From an uncultured bacterium (lineage in GTDB: Bacteria > Hydrogenedentota > Hydrogenedentia > Hydrogenedentales > JAEUWI01): a stretch of 8,746 bases of DNA. Made by a program: the position numbers and the translations under genes. Location: contig CALAXS010000598.1 of the NCBI GenBank assembly GCA_937895305.1, positions 1 through 8,746 of the forward strand, read 5' to 3'. The notes below the pieces were generated by a model that worked only from the letters and a program-made list of their open reading frames with translations, was not told where the DNA came from and did not search any database. Below, one piece after another: positions 1 to 5,114 of this stretch (position 1 is the first letter of the stretch; every line of letters starts with the position of its first letter).

Positions 1-1
1 A

Positions 2-52
2 GCTGTTGGCGGGTTTGATCTTGAGGTGCTAAGCGACATGGGTAAAGGATAA
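2..52 (+). CDS. Possible 3' end of an upstream gene (partial)
   Basis: The frame starting at base 2 is open to a TAA at 50-52 and would encode a C-terminal tail reading AVGGFDLEVLSDMGKG. The stop lies four bases before the ATG of the sugar transferase and overlaps that gene's Shine-Dalgarno sequence, which is the spacing expected inside an operon. Sixteen codons are far too few to name a product. Frame 3 is also open for a few codons from the window edge, to a TAA at 30-32, so the assignment rests only on the operon-like spacing. Sequence upstream of the window would settle it. Confidence 0.35.
   Translation, partial: AVGGFDLEVLSDMGKG
44..49 (+). promoter_or_regulatory. Shine-Dalgarno sequence of the sugar transferase gene
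   Basis: AAAGGA lies six bases before the ATG at 56. This is a good match in sequence and spacing and supports that start. It overlaps the end of the putative upstream reading frame, which suggests translational coupling. Confidence 0.55.
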
Positions 53-55
53 GGC

Positions 56-1501
56 ATGGCCGTCCCGAAACATCAATCCGCCACCGTTGTGGCCATGATA
101 ATCATCCTCGATGCCTGCAGCATCTTCGTAGCACTGGCTGTCGCATCCATTTGGGATGAATGGACCGCTGGTCGCGCAGCCGGGTTGACCCCCGGAAGTA
201 TTTGGTCGGTTACACTGGCCCATCTCGCCTATTTCATCTTTTTCGCATTGATATGGCCCATCGTGGGTACCGCTAACCACCTCTATATCAGTCGACGCCG
301 CGACGACCTCATCATGCTCAGCTTCGACATCGTGAAGTCGCTGGCGCTGGCCCTCATCTTTTGTGGCTTTGCCGTTGCCTTCTACACCCACCACGGCTCT
401 GACCCCACCTACCTGTCTCACTTCGGATTGTGCGCCCTCTTCTTTCTGGGTTCCTACCGTATTCTCAGCCAGCTCGCTATGTGGCAATGGCGCTCCCACG
501 GCCATGACGAACGCCAGATACTACTCATCGGAGTAAATGAACGCGCGCTCCACCTCGTCAATGCAATCTACAACCATCCCCACTACGGTTACAAAATCAT
601 GGGTCTGCTGGAAGATGATGAAGAGCGCTGCAGCCTGTTCAAAGAATTTAACTTGCCATTCCTCGGCAAATTTGATGACCTCGAAAAGGTGCTTCGTGAA
701 CAGGTTCTCGACGAAATCTATATTTGCCTGCCCGTGCGTTCTCAATACGAACGCATCCAGAGCATGGCCTATCTCTGCGAAGGTGTGGGCGTGGGGGTTC
801 GCATGATTGCAGACCTCTTTCCCCTTCGACTCGCCACCAGCCGCTACCACAAGTTCGAAGGCATCCCCATCCTTGCCCTCTCCACCGTACCCGAGAACCA
901 GCCCCAGCTTCTCCTGCAACGCTTCTCCGACCTCTTCATTGGGGGCCTTGCCCTTATTTGTGCCCTGCCCCTCTTTCTCATCACCGCGCTCCTCATCAAA
1001 CTCGAATCCAGAGGTCCGGTCTTCTTTTACCAGGAACGGGTCGGCATCAACCAGCGTCGCTTCAAGATGTATAAATTCCGGTCCATGGTCCAGGATGCCG
1101 AGGCCCAACGCGAATCCCTGGAAGAACTCAACGAAAAAGAAGGCCCCATCTTTAAAGTTTCCCACGACCCCCGTGTAACCCGAATCGGTCGCTTCATTCG
1201 CAAATATTCCATCGACGAACTTCCCCAGATTTTCAACGTGCTCAAAGGCGACATGAGCCTCGTTGGCCCACGACCGCCACTGCCCAGCGAAGTCGAAAAA
1301 TACAGCTGGAGCCAACGTCGGCGACTCAGCGTCAAGCCCGGTATGACAGGTCTCTCCCAGGTAAGTGGTCGCAGCAAACTCTCCTTCACAGACACCGTCG
1401 ACCTCGACCTCTATTATATTGACCAGTGGTCTCTCGCCCTCGTCTTCCGCATCCTCCTCCTCACCATCCCTGCCGTGCTTAAGGGACGCGGCGCGATGTG
1501 A
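56..1501 (+). CDS. Undecaprenyl-phosphate sugar-1-phosphate transferase (WbaP/WcaJ type)
   Basis: This is the priming enzyme of polysaccharide assembly. It transfers a sugar 1-phosphate from a nucleotide sugar to undecaprenyl phosphate at the inner membrane. The 481-residue length is usual for the large polyprenyl glycosylphosphotransferases. Residues about 13-143 hold four hydrophobic segments. Residues about 153-275 form a Rossmann-like CoA-binding-type domain opening with ILLIGVNERA. Residues about 288-481 are the bacterial sugar transferase domain, with a hydrophobic re-entrant helix at about 292-314 and a basic KFRSM segment at 340-344. They also carry the DELPQ motif, whose Asp387-Glu388 matches the catalytic dyad known from PglC, then GDMSLVGPRP (398-407) and KPGMTGLSQVSGRS (427-440). 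The ATG at 56 has a good Shine-Dalgarno sequence. The family assignment is secure; the sugar transferred (galactose, glucose or other) cannot be read from sequence. It heads the polysaccharide genes in this window. Confidence 0.95.
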   Translation: MAVPKHQSATVVAMIIILDACSIFVALAVASIWDEWTAGRAAGLTPGSIWSVTLAHLAYFIFFALIWPIVGTANHLYISRRRDDLIMLSFDIVKSLALALIFCGFAVAFYTHHGSDPTYLSHFGLCALFFLGSYRILSQLAMWQWRSHGHDERQILLIGVNERALHLVNAIYNHPHYGYKIMGLLEDDEERCSLFKEFNLPFLGKFDDLEKVLREQVLDEIYICLPVRSQYERIQSMAYLCEGVGVGVRMIADLFPLRLATSRYHKFEGIPILALSTVPENQPQLLLQRFSDLFIGGLALICALPLFLITALLIKLESRGPVFFYQERVGINQRRFKMYKFRSMVQDAEAQRESLEELNEKEGPIFKVSHDPRVTRIGRFIRKYSIDELPQIFNVLKGDMSLVGPRPPLPSEVEKYSWSQRRRLSVKPGMTGLSQVSGRSKLSFTDTVDLDLYYIDQWSLALVFRILLLTIPAVLKGRGAM

Positions 1502-1530
1502 TGAGAAATTTCGGACCAAATACTTCAAGC

Positions 1531-1567
1531 GCGTCATTGCGAGGAAGCGAAGCAGGCGATAATCTGG
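1531..1567 (+). repeat. REP-like dispersed repeat, CGTCATTGCGAGG type
   Basis: The segment begins GCGTCATTGCGAGGAAGCGA and runs on to AATCTGG. It resembles a short dispersed repeat seen in intergenic regions of many bacterial genomes, with the pattern CGTCATTGCGAGG, GCGAAGC, then AATCT. It lies in a non-coding gap next to two other palindromic elements. Family membership is judged by eye; copy number in the genome cannot be seen here. Confidence 0.55.
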
Positions 1568-1584
1568 CTTGGCCCAGACGATCA

Positions 1585-1617
1585 GACAGGGGGAACAACG
1601 TCCCCGCCCTGCCTGTC
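1585..1617 (+). repeat. Imperfect hairpin with two stem blocks
   Basis: An outer stem GACAGG (1585-1590) pairs with CCTGTC (1612-1617). An inner stem GGGA (1591-1594) pairs with TCCC (1601-1604), closing a loop of six bases. The CGCCCTG-side bulge makes it asymmetric. No T-run follows, so it is not a canonical Rho-independent terminator. It may be part of the repeat cluster or an mRNA-stabilising structure between the sugar transferase and the flippase. Confidence 0.4.
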
Positions 1618-1641
1618 ATTCCCAACTTGATTGGGAATCCC
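1614..1641 (+). repeat. Palindromic REP-like element, GTCATTCCC type
   Basis: After TGTC, ATTCCCAA (1618-1625) and TTGGGAAT (1631-1638) form a perfect 8-base inverted repeat around a CTTGA loop, followed by CCCC. The layout, TGTCA then palindrome then TCYCC, is the same as in the hairpins at 3143, 3233, 3715 and 3806, although the stem sequence differs. It therefore looks like another member of the same superfamily of dispersed palindromes. Confidence 0.6.
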
Positions 1642-1718
1642 CCTAACGGTATCCCGACAACCAGTCGGAGTAAATGTCTTTACCTTTTTCATTCATTATC
1701 CCTGTACGGTGCCACACC

Positions 1719-3095
1719 ATGACTGAGGATAAATATCCTGCGGGGGATCAGGCACTGGACATAGCAAATCTGCGCCGTAGGCACTGGGCATGGCTCAATG
1801 CTATCGTCTCCGTGCTCGGTGCACGCAGCCTCGCCGCAGCCGCTGCCTTCATCGGAAACGTCCTCGTTGCGCGCCAACTGGGTGACGCCCTATTCAGCCA
1901 GTTCTACCTCCTCTTCTCCATCATGACCATTGTTGCAGGACTCACCGGACCCGCCATCGATACCAGTCTCGTGCGCTTCGCTGCCAAACTCATCACACCC
2001 GACCGTGATGACTCACCGCCCTACTTCAAGGCTGTCCTCGGCCTCAAAATTATCATGCTCGGACTCACCGTCCTCGTTGCACTCGCCCTCACCCGGCCCA
2101 TCCTCCGCACCCTCTTCGCCTTCAACCCCGACGACCCCTACCACGTCCGCTACTACTACGTACTCCTTGCCTTCACAGGGGGGGCCGTGGTTTCCATGTG
2201 GGGTTTTGCCCAGTCCTACTTCCAGGCCCACCAGAAATTCAAGACCTACGTCGGCTACGAATTCTTCTCCGCCCTTATCCGGCTCCTCTTCATCGTCCTC
2301 CTCGTCGGTGCAGGTACCTCCCGCGTTCTCCTCTTCCTCATCTGCTACGTCGCTGCACCCTTCATCATGGGCTGCATCGCCTGGACCCGCCTCCCCCGGA
2401 AACTCTTCACCGCCAGGACCAGCCCCAAAGTCGCCAGTGAAATCCTCCAATTTGGTAAATGGGTCCTCCTCGCCACCCTCTTCACCACCCTCACCCAACG
2501 CATGGACATCATCCTCCTCAACGTGGATTTCTTCGGCGAGAGCAAAGATGCGGTTGGCAGGTACTCCGCTGCCCTCTCCATCGTCCTCGCAGGCGAACTC
2601 GTCCTCCTCACCACCTACTCCGTCCTCCTCCCCAAAGCCTCCGCCCTCAAACACGCCTGGGAACTCTGCGCATTCATCGGCCAATTCAAAATCCCCTCCC
2701 TCATCCTCTGCCTCCTCCTCACCCTCACCATCCCCTTCTCCGGTTACTTCGTTCACTACGTCCTCGGCACCACCTACTACGGCACCCACGTCTACTACAA
2801 CATCCTCATCCTCGGTGTCATCGTCTCCATCGCATGCGCACCCACCGTCACCGCACTCTACTCCCTCGGCTACTCCGGCATGGTCGCCTGCCTCGAAGGC
2901 ACCCGCATGGTGCTCACCCTCATCATCGGCATCTACACCGTGCCCCGCTACGGCGTATGGGGCATGGCCCTGACCGCTGGCGGCATCCGCGTCTTTACCT
3001 CCATCATCACCTACTTCATCGCCCACGGCACCGTCCGCCGCGCTGGCCTCGCCGAGGTCTACGAAGCCGAAGCCGCAAGAGACGACGAGGAGTAG
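1719..3095 (+). CDS. Wzx-type polysaccharide repeat-unit flippase
   Basis: This is a multi-spanning inner-membrane protein of the MOP/polysaccharide-transport superfamily, 458 residues from this start. It would flip undecaprenyl-linked repeat units to the periplasmic face. Hydrophobic segments run throughout (for example about 27-50, 61-80, 106-124, 146-165, 184-222, 284-305, 325-346, 359-385, 396-436), giving roughly 12 or more helices. Family-typical stretches are VARQLGDALFSQFYLLFSIM (50-69), a following LVRFAAKL (84-91), the central QRMDIILLN (260-268) and VGRYSAAL (279-286). An in-frame ATG at 1674 would add 15 residues. It has a GGAG only three bases upstream, which is too close, and the extension is hydrophobic and compositionally unlike the rest. 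The ATG at 1719 gives a normal hydrophilic cytosolic tail but has no clear ribosome site, so the start is uncertain. Codons end overwhelmingly in C. Confidence 0.9.
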   Translation: MTEDKYPAGDQALDIANLRRRHWAWLNAIVSVLGARSLAAAAAFIGNVLVARQLGDALFSQFYLLFSIMTIVAGLTGPAIDTSLVRFAAKLITPDRDDSPPYFKAVLGLKIIMLGLTVLVALALTRPILRTLFAFNPDDPYHVRYYYVLLAFTGGAVVSMWGFAQSYFQAHQKFKTYVGYEFFSALIRLLFIVLLVGAGTSRVLLFLICYVAAPFIMGCIAWTRLPRKLFTARTSPKVASEILQFGKWVLLATLFTTLTQRMDIILLNVDFFGESKDAVGRYSAALSIVLAGELVLLTTYSVLLPKASALKHAWELCAFIGQFKIPSLILCLLLTLTIPFSGYFVHYVLGTTYYGTHVYYNILILGVIVSIACAPTVTALYSLGYSGMVACLEGTRMVLTLIIGIYTVPRYGVWGMALTAGGIRVFTSIITYFIAHGTVRRAGLAEVYEAEAARDDEE

Positions 3096-3142
3096 GGGGG
3101 AGACGACTTTGTTAATTCATGTCAGGAGCGAGCATAGGGAGA

Positions 3143-3160
3143 CCCCGGCCTTCGCAGGGG
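3143..3160 (-). repeat. REP-like hairpin, left arm of copy A
   Basis: CCCCGGC (3143-3149) faces GCAGGGG (3154-3160) across a CTTC loop. One G/A mismatch breaks the stem; the equivalent in copy B is perfect. Read on the - strand it has the order GTCA, palindrome, TCTCC, the same as the + strand hairpin at 3233. The two are inverted members of one family. Confidence 0.7.
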
Positions 3161-3232
3161 TGACAATAGAGAAGAATATTTTTTAGCCCTTGTCTTACCC
3201 GCTCTCCCTTGTTGAGCCTGCCCCCTCTTGTC

Positions 3233-3252
3233 ATTCCTGCGGAGGCAGGAAT
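3233..3252 (+). repeat. REP-like hairpin, right arm of copy A
   Basis: ATTCCTGC (3233-3240) and GCAGGAAT (3245-3252) form a perfect 8-base stem with a GGAG loop. TGTC precedes it and CTCC follows. The TGTCATTCCTGC pattern resembles dispersed palindromes common in many bacterial genomes. Confidence 0.8.
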
Positions 3253-3303
3253 CTCCACGTCGCGATGCTTGCTCAAAGTCCGGAGCGACGACAGGATGCC
3301 GTC

Positions 3304-3603
3304 CTACGACGCATCAAACCAATCTGCGCTCAGGTCTCTCCATTTCGGATTTATTGTTTCGACCAACCTGTTTTTCCAGGCCCGCTTCCACGCTTTCAAC
3401 TGCTTCTCTCGTGTAATCGCGTCCTCAATATCTGGGAAGGATTCATAGTACACCAAATACTTCACGTTGTATTTCTTTGTATGGCCCTCGAAGGTTCCCT
3501 CACGATGCTCATCCATGCGTCGTTCCAGGTTATTTGTAACCCCGATATACAACGAGGTCCGTGTCTTGTTGGCAGTGATGTACACCCAGTATTCTTTTTC
3601 CAT
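3304..3603 (-). CDS. Small single-domain GIY-YIG endonuclease
   Basis: A 99-residue protein that is almost entirely one GIY-YIG (URI) domain, of the compact stand-alone type often annotated as GIY-YIG nuclease family protein. Visible motifs are YWVYI (5-9, the GIY half), LYIGVTNNLERRMDEH (18-33, the YIG half with conserved Arg28/Arg29), EGHTKKYNVKYLVYYE (39-54), AITREKQLKAWKRAWK (62-77, where Glu66 is the likely metal-binding Glu) and NPKWRDL (85-91). Nothing appears truncated. The frame could extend upstream to 3678, but family members begin just before the GIY motif, so the ATG at 3603 is chosen. There is no Shine-Dalgarno sequence, but a TAGTAT hexamer (3611-3616 on the - strand) sits seven bases upstream and could give a leaderless transcript. 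It would cut or nick DNA; the substrate is unknown. Its position between repeat copies suggests a role with the repeats, but this is untested. Confidence 0.88.
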   Translation of the reverse strand: MEKEYWVYITANKTRTSLYIGVTNNLERRMDEHREGTFEGHTKKYNVKYLVYYESFPDIEDAITREKQLKAWKRAWKNRLVETINPKWRDLSADWFDAS

Positions 3604-3714
3604 GACACATATACTACACTGACTATTCCTGGACTTCCCACTTTGCTGTACGGGTGAAAGCTGAAAGTTTATGGACATCTTGTCTGCTTCAGGTCAGGAG
3701 CGAGCATAGGGAGA

Positions 3715-3732
3715 CCCCTGCCTTCGCAGGGG
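3715..3732 (-). repeat. REP-like hairpin, left arm of copy B
   Basis: CCCCTGC (3715-3721) and GCAGGGG (3726-3732) form a perfect 7-base stem with a CTTC loop. On the - strand it reads GTCA, palindrome, TCTCC, inverted relative to the hairpin at 3806. A T-run occurs about 20 bases later but is not adjacent, so a terminator role is not supported. Confidence 0.75.
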
Positions 3733-3805
3733 TGACAATAGGGAAGAATATTTTTTAGCCCCTTGTCTTACCTGCTTTCCCTTATCGAGCCTACCCCCTC
3801 TTGTC

Positions 3806-3825
3806 ATTCCTGCGGAGGCAGGAAT
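3806..3825 (+). repeat. REP-like hairpin, right arm of copy B
   Basis: ATTCCTGC (3806-3813) and GCAGGAAT (3818-3825) form a perfect 8-base stem with a GGAG loop, identical to the copy A hairpin at 3233-3252. TGTC precedes it and CTCC follows, so it is the most conserved part of the duplicated unit. Confidence 0.8.
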
Positions 3826-3900
3826 CTCCACGTCGCGGTGCTTGCTAAAAGTCGGAGTGAACGTCACTTCAATACAAGTGATTATTTTTACCATCTCCTA

Positions 3901-3906
3901 TATACT
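3901..3906 (+). promoter_or_regulatory. Possible -10 element of the glycosyltransferase gene
   Basis: TATACT matches TATAAT at five of six positions and ends six bases before the ATG at 3913, which has no Shine-Dalgarno sequence. Transcription starting the usual 6-7 bases downstream would begin at or beside the start codon, giving a leaderless mRNA. No convincing -35 element is seen, and the region is AT-rich, so chance is possible. Confidence 0.25.
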
Positions 3907-3912
3907 CCCTCT

Positions 3913-5112
3913 ATGACCTTAACCAACCGTGACATCATCGTGTTTTCCTATGCCGACTGGCATGCGAGCTGGACGACGCCGCAGCAGATTGCGTCGCGTC
4001 TTGCGCCGGGGAATCGCGTCCTCTTTGTGGATCAGCCGCGGTCGTTTTTGTATGGGATGAAGGGGCGCGACCCCCAGGGTGCGGGTGTGTGGGAGGGCGA
4101 GGCGTTGCAAGAGAAGGCGGAGAATTTCTGGGTGCTTCACATGCCTCACACCTTTTTTCCCGTGGGGAACAATCTCCCATTGCCCATCGCGAAGGCGGGA
4201 CTCCGCTGGAACAGTCGTCGCATGGGTGCCCATATCCGCACGGCTGCTGACCGCCTCGGTTTCAAGGACCCTATCCTCTGGAATTTCTCACCGCTTCATG
4301 GTTTCGCAGGGAAGTATATCCCCCATAGTCTCGCGCTCTACGACATCTGTGATGTGTGGATAAATTACATTCCCTACGCGCCGGGCCGTGCGCTCATCAC
4401 CGGGATGGAGGAACACCTCTGCAAGACGGCCGACCTTGTCCTCCCCAGCACGGAGAACATGGCGAAGAAATGGGCACCCTTCAACCCCGAGATGCACGTG
4501 GTGCCCCACGCAGCGGATTATGCCCATTTTTCCACGGCCGCCCTGCCCGAAACCCCTGTGCCCGAAGAACTTGGCGACTTACCCAGGCCCATTATCGGCT
4601 CCGTGGGCGTTATCGACCCCGACCGTTTCGATGTGGAACTCATCTGCCACCTCTCCCAGGCCCGTCCCGACTGGTCTATCGTCCTGGTGGGGCCGCCCAG
4701 GGCGGATATGGATTGTACTAGACTTGAATCCTGCTCCAATGTATACTTGACAGGCAACAAGGCAATTGCGGATTTGCCGAAATATATCAAAGGGATGGAC
4801 TTATGTATCATTCCTTACAGGATAAATGACGCGACCCGCGATATTTACCCGCTCAAGTTGCAGGAGTATCTGGCCTCCGGGAAACCTGTGGTCAGTTCGG
4901 CCATGCCGTCGGTAGTGCCCTTTGAAGGGGTAGTACCCATAGCGCGGTCCCATGACGAGTTTGTGACGAAGATTGAAGTGGCCCTGGCGTCGGAAACGGC
5001 GGAGAAGCAGGCGGCGCGTATGACGGTGGCCCGTGAAAATTCGTGGGAGCACCGGGTCGCTGAGAAATCGGCCCATGTAGTCCGGGTATTGGAAGTGAAG
5101 GAGAGACCATAA
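3913..5112 (+). CDS. GT-B fold glycosyltransferase (GT4-like)
   Basis: A 399-residue cytoplasmic or membrane-peripheral transferase, presumed to add one sugar from a nucleotide donor to the undecaprenyl-linked repeat unit. The N-terminal acceptor half (about 1-200) includes RVLFVDQPRSF (35-45) and KTADLVLPSTENMAKKW (171-187), the latter typical of the end of the N-domain. The C-terminal donor-binding half starts near PIIGSVGVID (226-235) and contains SIVLVGPP (255-262) and YPLKLQEYLASGKPVVSS (312-329). In the region of the family's E-x7-E signature, Asp310 and Glu318 form D-x7-E. The frame is open from 3763, but the first 50 residues would be translated repeat sequence, so the ATG at 3913 is preferred. 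No ribosome site precedes it. The next gene starts two bases after its stop, so the two are co-transcribed. Sugar and linkage cannot be predicted. Confidence 0.88.
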   Translation: MTLTNRDIIVFSYADWHASWTTPQQIASRLAPGNRVLFVDQPRSFLYGMKGRDPQGAGVWEGEALQEKAENFWVLHMPHTFFPVGNNLPLPIAKAGLRWNSRRMGAHIRTAADRLGFKDPILWNFSPLHGFAGKYIPHSLALYDICDVWINYIPYAPGRALITGMEEHLCKTADLVLPSTENMAKKWAPFNPEMHVVPHAADYAHFSTAALPETPVPEELGDLPRPIIGSVGVIDPDRFDVELICHLSQARPDWSIVLVGPPRADMDCTRLESCSNVYLTGNKAIADLPKYIKGMDLCIIPYRINDATRDIYPLKLQEYLASGKPVVSSAMPSVVPFEGVVPIARSHDEFVTKIEVALASETAEKQAARMTVARENSWEHRVAEKSAHVVRVLEVKERP

Positions 5113-5114
5113 AG

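Larger units (their letters stand above)
3116..3286 (+). repeat. Left direct repeat (copy A) flanking the GIY-YIG gene
   Basis: About 170 bases here recur at 3688-3857 in the same orientation, with about ten substitutions and two single-base indels by eye (roughly 93-94% identity). Matching blocks include GTCAGGAGCGAGCATAGGGA at 3121-3140, the AATATTTTTTAG block near 3175-3186 and the hairpin at 3233-3252. The unit is an inverted pair: a hairpin reading on the - strand (3143-3160), a conserved spacer of about 70 bases, and a hairpin reading on the + strand (3233-3252). It starts 20 bases after the flippase stop codon. Confidence 0.9.
3116..3857. mobile_element. Candidate repeat-bounded cassette carrying a GIY-YIG nuclease
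   Basis: Two directly repeated copies of a unit of about 170 bases enclose a single small nuclease gene on the - strand. Copy starts are 572 bases apart, so recombination between the copies would remove one copy plus the nuclease gene. The cassette sits in an 817-base gap between two polysaccharide genes, while the genes to its right are separated by 2 bases or overlap, which suggests insertion. No transposase, terminal inverted repeats of an insertion sequence, or clear target duplication is visible. Calling it mobile is inference from layout; a local duplication of a resident repeat is the alternative. Confidence 0.45.
3688..3857 (+). repeat. Right direct repeat (copy B) flanking the GIY-YIG gene
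   Basis: Second copy of the unit at 3116-3286, in the same orientation. It holds an intact inverted pair of hairpins at 3715-3732 and 3806-3825. The inner arms GCAGGGGTGACA (3726-3737) and TGTCATTCCTGC (3802-3813) are also complementary to each other, with only two G-T wobbles. The whole unit can therefore fold either as two small hairpins or as one long hairpin. The unit ends about 55 bases before the glycosyltransferase start. Translation through it gives a false N-terminal extension of that gene. Confidence 0.9.

Noticed and set aside
521..1537. Long open frame of 338 residues on the - strand inside the sugar transferase gene
   Set aside because: It is a shadow of the C-biased codons of a well-supported gene, with no domain motifs.
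2013..3026. Long open frame of 337 residues on the - strand inside the flippase gene
   Set aside because: It is antisense to a clear membrane protein. Its Gly/Glu/Asp-rich composition is what C-ending codons give when read backwards. It has no recognisable domain.
3190..3657. A 155-residue + strand frame across copy A and the nuclease gene
   Set aside because: It consists of translated repeat sequence followed by the antisense of the GIY-YIG domain, whose motifs are unambiguous on the - strand.
3715..3750. Rho-independent terminator formed by the copy B left hairpin and the following T-run
   Set aside because: The T-run is about 20 bases beyond the stem instead of directly after it, and the same hairpin type occurs in both orientations as part of the repeat.
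3116..3857. CRISPR-like array
   Set aside because: There are only two copies, each about 170 bases long and separated by about 400 bases containing a gene, with no short regular spacers and no cas genes.
3116..3857. Classical insertion sequence
   Set aside because: There is no DDE, HUH or tyrosine transposase motif. The flanking copies are direct, not terminal inverted repeats, and no short target duplication is evident by eye.
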